From the NCBI GenBank assembly GCA_902573755.1, contig CACGLD010000008.1, positions 1 through 32,957 of the forward strand: DNA of 32,957 bases, written 5' to 3'. The stretch comes from an uncultured Pelagibacteraceae bacterium (GTDB taxonomy: Bacteria; Pseudomonadota; Alphaproteobacteria; Pelagibacterales; Pelagibacteraceae). The notes under the pieces are model-generated. The model saw only the letters and a program-made list of their open reading frames with translations. It was not told where the DNA came from and ran no database searches. Below are positions 1 to 7,643 of the stretch, in pieces. A program made the position numbers and the translations under genes. Positions within the stretch are counted from its first letter, which is position 1. Each line of letters begins with the position of its first letter.

Positions 1-849
1 AGAATTTCAAAAAAATTAATTAATCCAAAACCAAAAATAAAAATTAGAAAAATTTCACAATCTATTTCTCATATTGATGCAAATAATAGTATTGGTTTTG
101 TTGCAGCTGATTTAGGAATTAAAACTGCAATTAAACATGCGCAAAAAACTGGAATAGGAATGGTGGCAGTTAAAAATAGTGGTCACTATGGTTTATCAGG
201 TTATTACGCAGAACAAGCAGTAAAGAAAAATTTAATTACAATGATCTATACAAATGCTCCTCCAGCAGTTGCTCCACATGGTGCGTTAAAAACTTTATTT
301 GGAACAAATCCAATTTGTTTTGGATCCCCTACTGGTTCTAAAATTCCATTCATTTTAGATACATCAATCTCCATGATTAATAGAGGAAAAATTAGAGTTG
401 CTGCGAGAAACAATCAATCAATTCCAGCTGGTGTTGCTTTAGATAAATTTGGTAAACCAACTACAGATGCTAAAAAAGCTTTAGCAGGAGTTCAATTACC
501 AATTGCAGGTTTTAGAGGCTCAGGACTTGCTTGGATGGTAGATATATTAAGTGGAGTATTGACCGGAGGAAATCATGCAGGAAGAGTTAAAGATCCATTT
601 GATGATTTTTCAGGTCCACAAAATATTGGACATTTATTTATAACTTTTAAAGCAAATTTATTTCAAAAAAATTATAACCAACGTATTAAAGATAATATTA
701 AAACAATAAAAAAACTTCCTAAGATTAAAGGAGTTAAAGAAATAATGTATCCAGGACAAAACAAATTTAACCGGTATAAAAATAACTCAAAAAAAGAAAT
801 TTCTATACCGGATATAATAAAGAAAGATTTGGAAACCTTAATAAGTTAA
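1..849 (+). CDS. Ldh2-family NAD(P)-dependent 2-hydroxyacid dehydrogenase (5' truncated)
   Basis: The reading frame is open from base 1, so the gene begins outside the window; the ATG at 160 is internal. The visible 282 residues match the C-terminal two thirds of the malate/L-lactate/sulfolactate (Ldh2, YlbC, ComC) dehydrogenase family. Seen are the family motif NSGHYG, the stretch FGTNPICFGSP, an ALAGVQLPIAGFRGSGLA segment and LTGG near the C-terminal third. Members oxidise or reduce 2-hydroxyacids in the cytoplasm with NAD(P). Substrate cannot be read from the sequence. ComC-type sulfolactate dehydrogenase is one possibility, made attractive by the HpsN-like gene at 5094, but malate, lactate or ureidoglycolate-type substrates are equally allowed. 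The lysine-rich tail after about residue 215 looks lineage-specific. The 3' end overlaps the convergent small gene by 12 bases. Confidence 0.85.
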   Translation, partial: RISKKLINPKPKIKIRKISQSISHIDANNSIGFVAADLGIKTAIKHAQKTGIGMVAVKNSGHYGLSGYYAEQAVKKNLITMIYTNAPPAVAPHGALKTLFGTNPICFGSPTGSKIPFILDTSISMINRGKIRVAARNNQSIPAGVALDKFGKPTTDAKKALAGVQLPIAGFRGSGLAWMVDILSGVLTGGNHAGRVKDPFDDFSGPQNIGHLFITFKANLFQKNYNQRIKDNIKTIKKLPKIKGVKEIMYPGQNKFNRYKNNSKKEISIPDIIKKDLETLIS

Positions 850-1035
850 CATCGTTAGAGCACCCAAAGAAACGATAACAGATGATAAAATTATTGTTCG
901 TTTAACTTTTTCCTTCTTCTTTTCTTCTAGAAGTCTTTGCTTTAGAACATCCACATTAACCCTTTTCGGAGCTTCAACATATTGAGAGGGGGTCTCTACA
1001 ATCTCAGATGTTCTATGTAAGCTTTCTGTACTCAT
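838..1035 (-). CDS. Small single-pass membrane protein, unknown function
   Basis: A 65-residue ORF with an ATG start and no recognised family. Residues 1-25 are polar, residues 28-47 are rich in Lys, Glu and Arg and probably helical, and residues 47-64 form one hydrophobic segment ending two residues before the stop, so it looks like a tail-anchored or single-pass inner-membrane protein. It is divergent from the winged-helix regulator at 1152 and shares the 116-base intergenic region with it, so that regulator could control both. It overlaps the Ldh2-type gene tail to tail by 12 bases. A real gene is likely because the coding looks coherent (charged region then transmembrane helix), but no function can be assigned. 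Confidence 0.6.
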   Translation of the reverse strand: MSTESLHRTSEIVETPSQYVEAPKRVNVDVLKQRLLEEKKKEKVKRTIILSSVIVSLGALTMLTY

Positions 1036-1091
1036 ATTTGTTTTATAATGTTAATTTTAATCATTATTAGTTTAATTTTTACATACTAGGG

Positions 1092-1139
1092 TTGTCCAAA
1101 ATGGGTTGACACTAATTTCACTTTTGTTCATATTGGGTT
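1092..1139 (+). promoter_or_regulatory. Pair of 16-bp direct repeats (candidate operator)
   Basis: Bases 1092-1107 and 1124-1139 are direct repeats identical at 13 of 16 positions, with consensus TTGTYCAWAWTGGGTT. They start 32 bases apart, close to three turns of the helix, so both lie on the same face. The first ends in the -35 hexamer of the promoter described next and the second covers its -10. The neighbouring gene encodes a protein with two winged-helix domains in one chain, which could bind direct rather than inverted half-sites. Autoregulation is inference. Confidence 0.5.
1106..1134 (+). promoter_or_regulatory. Candidate sigma70-type promoter for the tandem winged-helix regulator
   Basis: A perfect TTGACA at 1106-1111, a 17-base spacer, and CATATT (4 of 6 matches to TATAAT) at 1129-1134. 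Predicted transcription start is near 1141, only about 10 bases before the ATG at 1152, so the mRNA would have a very short leader without an obvious Shine-Dalgarno site. Both hexamers overlap the direct repeats at 1092-1139. Confidence 0.5.
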
Positions 1140-1151
1140 TTTTATAAAAAC

Positions 1152-2111
1152 ATGAACACTTTACCTAGTATATCCGCGCACATAGATGAGAACGTAATCA
1201 ATAAAATAATTCAAGATAATTTTGCCACACTAGCACCCTCTTTTTTTACCTTAACAAGCAACTGGTTTGTCAGAGCTTACAATTATTACAAAGACATAGA
1301 TAAGTTCGTAATAATTATATATTTGATACATCAAGATCTTATATATTTCAGGCAAAATGGGGTAAAAATTGATTACGACACATTTTATAAGGATAAGTCA
1401 ATCGAGATTAAAAAAATTAATATTTCAGACATTTCAAAAGATCTAGGAGTACCAAAAGAGAGTATCAGAAGAAAAGTTGTAGAATTAGAAAATGATGGAA
1501 CAATTAAAAGAGTTGGTAAAAAAATATTTATTGTCAGAAATACACTATACTCAGCTAGAGCAACTAACACTTTGACAGAGATTGCAACAATATTGCATGA
1601 ATTTAACAAAATTTTAAAAAAAGAAAAACTTGTAACTGAAGTTTATTCAGTTGATGAAATAATATCTGCGATGAAAGAAAATTTCTCTTATTGTTGGTAC
1701 CAATTTAATAAATTCTGGTTCATTTATATGAAGAGATGGAGGGATGAAATTAAAGATTTAGAATATTTAGCTATTGGAATGGTGGTCATTATTAATGCAG
1801 TTAAGAATAAAGAATTTACTCCAAAGAAAAATATGCGTTCATACCATAAAGCACTTATGGGTTCAGATGTTAGAGGTGTTAATGCCATGTCGATTTCTGA
1901 TATAACTGGTATTCCAAGACCAACAGTTGTAAGAAAACTAAAATATTTAATTGATAAAAAATATCTTCACATAAATGAAAAAAAATTAATTACATTCGAT
2001 GCTAAAGATAGTGCCTTTCAAAAAACAAGTAAAATGATAAACCAAAATATGCTTAGCTTAAGTAATTTTATCTATAAAACCTTTAATCAAATAAGAATAA
2101 TCAATCCTTAA
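1152..2111 (+). CDS. Tandem winged-helix transcriptional regulator (internally duplicated)
   Basis: A 319-residue protein that I do not recognise as a named regulator. Two winged helix-turn-helix segments are visible: about residues 84-128 (core ISDISKDLGVPKESIRRKVV, then a wing VGKKIFIV) and about residues 236-282 (core MSISDITGIPRPTVVRKLKY, then a wing INEKKLITF). Each is preceded by a helical segment of similar pattern (NWFVRAYNYYKDI near residue 37, FWFIYMKRWRDEI near residue 188), which suggests an internal duplication of about 100-150 residues. No ligand-binding domain of a known family is evident. The upstream region has a good promoter overlaid by two direct repeats, so autoregulation is plausible. 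Likely targets are the divergent small membrane protein, the adjacent BASS transporter, or genes elsewhere. Its 3' end overlaps the convergent transporter gene by 4 bases. Confidence 0.8.
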   Translation: MNTLPSISAHIDENVINKIIQDNFATLAPSFFTLTSNWFVRAYNYYKDIDKFVIIIYLIHQDLIYFRQNGVKIDYDTFYKDKSIEIKKINISDISKDLGVPKESIRRKVVELENDGTIKRVGKKIFIVRNTLYSARATNTLTEIATILHEFNKILKKEKLVTEVYSVDEIISAMKENFSYCWYQFNKFWFIYMKRWRDEIKDLEYLAIGMVVIINAVKNKEFTPKKNMRSYHKALMGSDVRGVNAMSISDITGIPRPTVVRKLKYLIDKKYLHINEKKLITFDAKDSAFQKTSKMINQNMLSLSNFIYKTFNQIRIINP

Positions 2112-2959
2112 TTAGATTTTTTTAAAAAATATATAAAAATAAATCCTGTTATATACATGATTAGTGCATACGCACCTGTTGGTAATGCATATAATATATC
2201 AGTACCAAATATTTGCGTAGAGACAAATAACGCTAAAGTACCATTTTGCAATCCACATTCTAAAGCAATACATTTCATTTGTTTAACTCCTGAAGCAAAA
2301 GCTTTTGCGATGTAATAGGCAATGACCATCATTGAAATATTTAAGATTAAAGCAATTAAACCTGCTTGTTTTATAAAGCTAATAAAATTTTCTCTTTCTG
2401 AATAAAAAGCTGCTACAAAAAAAACAGCAAATAAAATTATGTTAAGTTTATTAAATATTTCAACTTTAGAAGATATGAAATTATCAGCAAATTTTCTAAT
2501 AATCATTCCTAAAATCACAGGTACTGTTACAACTAAAAACATTTTTAAAGCTATTCCTGTCATTGAAATGTTTCGAGAAACTTCTGTTATCCCTAACATG
2601 TCTGCAGAAGTAAAGATTATTAAAGGAACTGTAATTATACTTAATAAACTAATAACAGCTGTTAAAGATATTGATAATGCAACATCGCCATCAGCAAATT
2701 TTGTCATTACATTAGATGTTACACCTCCCGGTGCTGCAGCTATGATCATAACCCCTATTGCTATTTCAGGCGGTGTTTTTAAAATTAAAATTAATATATA
2801 TGCTACTATTGGAAGAATTATTAATTGAGAAATAAAACCAACAATAAAATCTTTTGGCGCTTTGAATACTCTTCCAAAATCTTCTAGTTTTAATCCTAGG
2901 CCTAAGCCTAACATTATCAAGGCCAATATGATTGGCGCTATCTTAGTTACAATCTCCAA
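2108..2959 (-). CDS. BASS/SBF-family sodium-coupled organic-anion transporter
   Basis: A 283-residue polytopic membrane protein with about nine or ten hydrophobic segments. It matches the bile acid:sodium symporter (SBF/BASS) family: an N-terminal MLGLGLGLKLEDF segment, then AAAPGGVTSNVMTKFADGD, the family's conserved APGG-SN region near the sodium sites, and ALECGLQNGTLAL toward the C-terminus, the second crossover motif. Family members import bile acids, pyruvate, pantoate or other organic anions with sodium; the substrate here is unknown. The start is TTG at 2959, preceded by a G-rich stretch about 6-11 bases upstream that could act as a ribosome binding site. It lies between the winged-helix regulator (convergent) and the divergent epimerase gene. 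Confidence 0.88.
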   Translation of the reverse strand: MEIVTKIAPIILALIMLGLGLGLKLEDFGRVFKAPKDFIVGFISQLIILPIVAYILILILKTPPEIAIGVMIIAAAPGGVTSNVMTKFADGDVALSISLTAVISLLSIITVPLIIFTSADMLGITEVSRNISMTGIALKMFLVVTVPVILGMIIRKFADNFISSKVEIFNKLNIILFAVFFVAAFYSERENFISFIKQAGLIALILNISMMVIAYYIAKAFASGVKQMKCIALECGLQNGTLALFVSTQIFGTDILYALPTGAYALIMYITGFIFIYFLKKSN

Positions 2960-3072
2960 CGACTTTCCCCCCTCTAAAATAAATCTTAATCAATAAATTC
3001 GCTAAAAAAAAGAAAAAACTATAGATATTGAAAAAGATAATATAAATAATATCAAATATTAACAAAAATTTA

Positions 3073-4119
3073 ATGTCTATAGCTTTAATTACAGGTTCAA
3101 ATGGTTTGGTAGGATCAGAGTCTGTAAATTTTTTTTCAAAAAAAGGATTTGATATAATTGGTATTGATAACAATTTAAGAGAGTTTTTTTTTGGAAAAGA
3201 TGGTTCTACAAGCTGGATTAAAAAAAAAATTAAAAAAGAAATAAAACAATATTCTCATTACAATGTAGATATTAGAAGTTATCAAAGTTTAGAAAAAATA
3301 TTTAAAAAATATAAAAAACATATTTCAATAATCATTCATTGTGCTGCTCAACCCTCACATGACTATGGAAAAAATTTTCCAATTCTAGATTTTAATGTAA
3401 ATGCAACAGGTACATTAAACCTTTTAGAATTAACAAAGATTTATTGTCCTAATGTTCCATTTATATTTATGTCTACTAACAAAGTTTATGGCGACAACCC
3501 AAATAAGCTTAAAATAATAGAAAAAAAAAATCGATATGAGCTTAAATACAATGATCGTTATTACAAAGGTATAGATGAAACTTTTTCAATAGATAATTGT
3601 ACACATAGTTTTTTTGGAGTTTCCAAAACTTATGCTGATTTAATTGTACAAGAATACGGGAAAAATATAGGTCTTAAAACTGTTAGTTTTAGAGGCGGTT
3701 GCATTACTGGTCCAAATCATAGTGGCGCTAGATTACATGGTTTTTTATCTTACTTAGTTAAATTAACTACCTCAAAAAAGAAATATTCAATCATTGGTTA
3801 TAAAGGCAAACAAGTTCGAGACAACCTTCACAGTTCTGACCTAGTTAATTGTTTCTGGGAATTTTATAAAAAACCAAAAAAAGGTGAAGTTTATAATATT
3901 GGTGGAGGTAGATTTTCAAGTTGCTCAATATTAGAGGCTTTAAATGAAGTTGAGGCTCTAGGAAAAATAGATATAAAAAAAAAATTTATAAAAGAAAACA
4001 GAGTTGGTGATCATATCTGGTATATTACTAATAATGATAAATTTAAAAAACACTATCCAAATTGGAAACAAAAATATAATACAAAAAAAATAATAAGTGA
4101 ACTTATGGAAAACCTTTAG
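3073..4119 (+). CDS. NDP-sugar epimerase/dehydratase (extended SDR, CDP-paratose 2-epimerase-like)
   Basis: A 348-residue extended short-chain dehydrogenase. The Rossmann motif GSNGLVG is at residues 8-14, HCAAQPS near 89, STNKVYGD near 134, and a signature GGCITGPNHSGARLHGF around residue 212. The last, with GKQVRDNLHSSDL further on, is what I recall from CDP-paratose 2-epimerase (RfbE)-like enzymes acting on nucleotide sugars in the cytoplasm. The usual catalytic Tyr-x3-Lys reads Phe181-x3-Lys185. I recall Phe here in close relatives too, so this may be a subfamily trait rather than damage. It heads a + strand run with the phosphotransacetylase 2 bases downstream, although the products share no obvious pathway. 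Confidence 0.82.
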   Translation: MSIALITGSNGLVGSESVNFFSKKGFDIIGIDNNLREFFFGKDGSTSWIKKKIKKEIKQYSHYNVDIRSYQSLEKIFKKYKKHISIIIHCAAQPSHDYGKNFPILDFNVNATGTLNLLELTKIYCPNVPFIFMSTNKVYGDNPNKLKIIEKKNRYELKYNDRYYKGIDETFSIDNCTHSFFGVSKTYADLIVQEYGKNIGLKTVSFRGGCITGPNHSGARLHGFLSYLVKLTTSKKKYSIIGYKGKQVRDNLHSSDLVNCFWEFYKKPKKGEVYNIGGGRFSSCSILEALNEVEALGKIDIKKKFIKENRVGDHIWYITNNDKFKKHYPNWKQKYNTKKIISELMENL

Positions 4120-4121
4120 TT

Positions 4122-5033
4122 ATGCTTTCAAATAAAGAAATAATTTGTCCAAATAACTTATTAGATTTGGCTCATAAAAAAAAAGGAGTAAAAGTTGCAG
4201 TTGTAAATGCCGGCAAACCTTTACCTATGCTATCAGTTCAAGACGCAGTTAATGAAAGTTTAATTGAGCCAATATTTATTGGTCATGAAGTAGAAATTCA
4301 AAAATGTGCAGAGGATATCAAATGGGACATTTCTAAATATGAGCTTATCCATGAACCTGTAGAAAATGACACTGCAAAAATTGCAGCTAAACTAGCAAGT
4401 GAAGGTAAGGTACAAATAATAGTTAAAGGTCATATTCATACTGATGTGCTTATGAAAGAAGTGCTTAAACGTGAATACAATTTGTTAGGAAAAACAAGAT
4501 TAAGTCACATCTGGCATATGACTATTGGTAAAGATGATAAGCCATTAATTATTACTGATGGAGCATTAAATGTTTTACCAAATGTTAAAACAAAAATGCA
4601 TATTCTTAAAAATGTAGTTAATTTTTCTAAAAGAATAGGAATAGAAAAGCCAAAAGTATCCGTATTATCTGCAACCGAAGAAGTTTTAGAAAGTGTACCA
4701 AGTTCAATTGAGGCTGCAGAAATAACAAAATTAGCCAAAGAAGAAAATTTAAGTGCTGATGTTTTTGGTCCTTTAGCATTTGATAATAGTATTTCAAAAA
4801 AATCTGCTGCAATTAAAGGAATTAAAAATTTAGTTGCTGGAGAAGCAGATGTTTTATTAGTGCCTAGTGTAGAAACTGGGAATGCTTTAGTAAAAATGTT
4901 GATTTATTTTAATGGAGCATGTGCCGCAGGAGTTGTGGTTGGTGGAAAAGTTCCAGTCGTTATAACAAGTAGATCTGATGAAGCTCAAGCGCGTTTAGCT
5001 TCTATTGCAGCTGCAGTAGTTGCATTGGACTAA
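4122..5033 (+). CDS. Phosphate acetyl/butyryltransferase (Pta/Ptb family)
   Basis: A 303-residue single-domain protein of the PTA_PTB family, the size of stand-alone phosphate acetyl- or butyryltransferases. Family-typical stretches are KGHIHTDVLMKEVL near residue 107, RLSHIWHM near 126, ITDGALNVLPN near 144, a GPLAFDNSIS segment near 206, and a C-terminal GVVVGGKVPVVITSRSDEA. It converts an acyl phosphate plus CoA to acyl-CoA plus phosphate, or the reverse. No acetate kinase gene lies nearby. In sulfonate degraders such a Pta takes acetyl phosphate from sulfoacetaldehyde acetyltransferase (Xsc), a role that would suit the HpsN-like gene downstream, though no xsc is in the window. It starts 2 bases after the epimerase stop, so co-transcription is likely. 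Confidence 0.85.
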   Translation: MLSNKEIICPNNLLDLAHKKKGVKVAVVNAGKPLPMLSVQDAVNESLIEPIFIGHEVEIQKCAEDIKWDISKYELIHEPVENDTAKIAAKLASEGKVQIIVKGHIHTDVLMKEVLKREYNLLGKTRLSHIWHMTIGKDDKPLIITDGALNVLPNVKTKMHILKNVVNFSKRIGIEKPKVSVLSATEEVLESVPSSIEAAEITKLAKEENLSADVFGPLAFDNSISKKSAAIKGIKNLVAGEADVLLVPSVETGNALVKMLIYFNGACAAGVVVGGKVPVVITSRSDEAQARLASIAAAVVALD

Positions 5034-5093
5034 ATGATTCATTGAATTTCAAACAAAATTCATTTAAATAAATTGAAATTTTAAAGGAGAGAA

Positions 5094-6380
5094 ATGGCAA
5101 TTACATATTTAAAAAAATCACCAAAAACATCATCAACAGACGACACAAAAACAAGAGAAATAGTTGAAAATATTCTAAAAGATATTGAGACTAGTAAAGA
5201 AGAAGGGTGTAAGGAGCTTTCAAAAAAATTTGATAAATATGAGGGTGATGTAATTGTTTCAAAAGAAAAAATTGAAGAAATAAAAAAAAATTTAGATCAA
5301 AAAACTAAAGATGATATTCAATTCTCTCATGAAAGAGTAAGAAAGTTTGCTGAGGCACAATTAAAAAATTATGGCCAAGACTTTGAGGTTGAATTATCTG
5401 ATGGTTTATTTGCAGGACAAAAACTTATTCCAGTAAATACAGCTGGTTGTTACGTACCAGCAGGAAGGTATGCTCATATAGCCTCAGCCGTAATGAGTGT
5501 TACAACAGCAAAAGTTGCAGGGGTTAAAAATATTTTAGTTTGTAGTTCACCTAAACCTGGTGTTGGAGTGCATCCGTCTATTGTTTATACAGCTGACTTA
5601 TGTGGTGCTGACGTGATAATGAATTTAGGTGGTGTGCAAGCTATTGCAGCAATGACTAATGGTTTATTTGGAAATGCACCTGCGGATATTTTGGTTGGTC
5701 CTGGTAACCAATTTGTTGCAGAAGCAAAAAGAATTTTATTTGGAAAAGTTGGTATAGACTTATTTGCTGGTCCAACAGAAATTGCAGTTATTGCAGACGA
5801 GACAGCTGATCCTGAAATGGTAGCATATGATTTAGTTGGACAAGCAGAACACGGTTACAATTCTCCAGCTTGGTTGTTTACTAAAAGTAAAAAAGTTGCA
5901 GATTATGTAATGGAAAGAGTTCCAGAATTAATTGCAGATTTACCAGATCTTCCAAGAGAAAATTCAGGTGCTGCGTGGAGAGATTATGGTGAAGTAATTC
6001 TTTGTGATACTGATGAAGAGATCGCTAAAGTTAGTGATGAATACGCTCCAGAACATTTAGAAGTCCAGACTAAAAATTTACAATGGTACCACGACAGATT
6101 AAAAAATTATGGATCTTTATTCATTGGTGAAGAAACAACTGTTGCTTATGGAGATAAATGCTCAGGTACAAATCACATTTTACCAACAAAAGGTGCTGGT
6201 AGATACACGGGTGGTTTATTTGTTGGAAAATTTATTAAAACATTAAGTTTCCAAAGAATGAGTAAGGCTGCAACAAAAGAAGTTGGTGCTGCTTGTGCAA
6301 GAATTTCTAGATACGAAGGAATGGAAGCACATGCGAGAACAGGTGACGTGAGATTAAGAAAATATGGATTTTCTAATTAG
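5094..6380 (+). CDS. HisD-family NAD-dependent dehydrogenase, sulfopropanediol dehydrogenase (HpsN)-like
   Basis: A 428-residue full-length histidinol-dehydrogenase-family enzyme. By comparison with E. coli HisD the zinc ligands are kept (Gln250, His253, Asp354, His413), as is the catalytic Glu320-His321 pair. Residues around the substrate differ: AGPTEI (Thr228) instead of the usual AGPSEV, and Lys355 after the zinc Asp where HisD has the histidinol-contacting Tyr. The stretches CYVPAGRYAHIASAVMS, GQAEHGYNSPAWLF and EAAWRDYGEVILCDT-like GAAWRDYGEVILCDT resemble HpsN, which oxidises 2,3-dihydroxypropane-1-sulfonate to sulfolactate. No other his gene is near. A strong site, AAAGGAGAG, precedes the ATG. 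It follows the Pta-type gene by 60 bases and may share its transcript. Family is certain; the HpsN assignment is moderately supported. Confidence 0.85.
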   Translation: MAITYLKKSPKTSSTDDTKTREIVENILKDIETSKEEGCKELSKKFDKYEGDVIVSKEKIEEIKKNLDQKTKDDIQFSHERVRKFAEAQLKNYGQDFEVELSDGLFAGQKLIPVNTAGCYVPAGRYAHIASAVMSVTTAKVAGVKNILVCSSPKPGVGVHPSIVYTADLCGADVIMNLGGVQAIAAMTNGLFGNAPADILVGPGNQFVAEAKRILFGKVGIDLFAGPTEIAVIADETADPEMVAYDLVGQAEHGYNSPAWLFTKSKKVADYVMERVPELIADLPDLPRENSGAAWRDYGEVILCDTDEEIAKVSDEYAPEHLEVQTKNLQWYHDRLKNYGSLFIGEETTVAYGDKCSGTNHILPTKGAGRYTGGLFVGKFIKTLSFQRMSKAATKEVGAACARISRYEGMEAHARTGDVRLRKYGFSN

Positions 6381-6383
6381 TAA

Positions 6384-7643
6384 TTAATTAGTTAATTTTA
6401 AATCTAAATACAAAGCTGCGGACCAAGAAAAATTATTTGCACCCATTGGTTTACCATTCTTACAACTGTAATATTCATGAAATCCTTTTTTTTCCACCAA
6501 TCTAATAGTGCTTAGTTTAATTTTTTTTGAGTATTTTTCATCCTTATTAATGAGGCCCTTAAAAATAAACCAATTACAATTAACCCAAACAGGACCTCTC
6601 CAATATCGTTTTTCCTCAAAGCTTTTGTGATTAGGTTTTATTGAAGAAAAGAAGTATTTTTCTTTTAAGTTATGTTTTTTTAAATTTTTAATTAAAACAT
6701 TATTTATTTTATGATTATTAATATCAGCAAACAATACTAGGTAATTTGTTATTGAAGGAACTGATATTTTTTTTTTATTTCTTATATCAAATGAAAAAAA
6801 AGCACCCTTTTTTTTATCAAAAAATCTTAAAATGTTTCTCTCAGTAAGTTTCACATAATTAATAATTTTTGAGCTATCTAGATTAAATTCTTTTAAAAGT
6901 ATGATTAAATCTTTATTTGCTTTAAGAAATATAGAGTTAAATCCAATATCAACGACATTGAACAATGCGGTATTGAATATTTTTTTTGGATTATACTTCT
7001 TTTTTCTAAGATCATTTTTAATCGTCACATACCTATCATAGTCAATATTTAAAGGTCTATGTTCTGGATTAATGACTTTATTATCAGCTCTTTTGTATTG
7101 TATATTTTTTTCAATTTCAACTTTACTCATTGGTCCATCCCAAAGTGAAGAATTGTCATAACCGCTTTCCCACGGATGAAGTATGGATATCAAACCAGTT
7201 TTTTTGGGATCTCTATATTTAATAAACCATTCATGAGATTTTTTAATTTTAATTATAAATTTTTTAATTTCTTTTTTTTGTTTTTTAGTAATTTTATTTT
7301 TATCTATGATTTGTTTTAAAATGCTTGCGAGTACTGGGGGTTGAGTTATTCCTGAGGAGTGAATTTTATTTCCACAATTCCAAGCAGTATGATTAGGATA
7401 GTAATTAGTATTTGTGTCATGAAATAGAATGTGCGGAATCATTCCATCTTTCCATTGTCCATCTAAAAGAGTTTTAATTTCTTTTAATGCAAAATTTAAA
7501 TTAAAATAAGAATATCCTAATGCAATAAATGCTGAATCCCAGTTCCATTGAGCAGGATATAATTTATTATTTGTCGGTAAGGTATATCCTCTTTTTCTAT
7601 TTCCAATTAAAATTTTTTGAGCATTTTTAATAAACCTATTCAT
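6384..7643 (-). CDS. GH63-type alpha-glycosidase (mannosyl/glucosylglycerate hydrolase-like)
   Basis: A 419-residue protein without a signal peptide, hence cytoplasmic. It resembles the single-domain (alpha/alpha)6-barrel glycosidases of GH63, such as bacterial mannosylglycerate and glucosylglycerate hydrolases. Seen are YPAQWNWDSAFIALG near residue 29, GMIPHI at 67, GITQPP at 98, HPWESGYDNSSLWD at 156-169, YWRGPVWVNCNW at 347 and FHEYY at 388. By analogy Asp163 (GYDNS) is the general acid and Glu390 (HEYY) the general base. It is the last gene of the - strand importer operon, its ATG overlapping the permease stop by one base (TAATG), so it probably cleaves the imported glycoside. The compatible solutes glucosyl- or mannosylglycerate are attractive substrates but unproven. 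Confidence 0.75.
   Translation of the reverse strand: MNRFIKNAQKILIGNRKRGYTLPTNNKLYPAQWNWDSAFIALGYSYFNLNFALKEIKTLLDGQWKDGMIPHILFHDTNTNYYPNHTAWNCGNKIHSSGITQPPVLASILKQIIDKNKITKKQKKEIKKFIIKIKKSHEWFIKYRDPKKTGLISILHPWESGYDNSSLWDGPMSKVEIEKNIQYKRADNKVINPEHRPLNIDYDRYVTIKNDLRKKKYNPKKIFNTALFNVVDIGFNSIFLKANKDLIILLKEFNLDSSKIINYVKLTERNILRFFDKKKGAFFSFDIRNKKKISVPSITNYLVLFADINNHKINNVLIKNLKKHNLKEKYFFSSIKPNHKSFEEKRYWRGPVWVNCNWFIFKGLINKDEKYSKKIKLSTIRLVEKKGFHEYYSCKNGKPMGANNFSWSAALYLDLKLTN

Noticed and set aside
5040-5090. Inverted AATTTCAA/TTGAAATT upstream of the HisD-family gene as a riboswitch or leader
   Set aside because: Arms are AT-rich with a long loop, and no known riboswitch core is recognisable in 60 bases.
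5094-6380. Annotation as the histidine-biosynthesis enzyme HisD
   Set aside because: Family and zinc site agree, but substrate-pocket residues and the lack of other his genes favour an HpsN-type role.
6373-6391. Inverted repeat CTAATTA-N5-TAATTAG between the convergent HisD-family and glycosidase genes
   Set aside because: Only 7 bp and purely A/T apart from the ends; too weak to call a bidirectional terminator.
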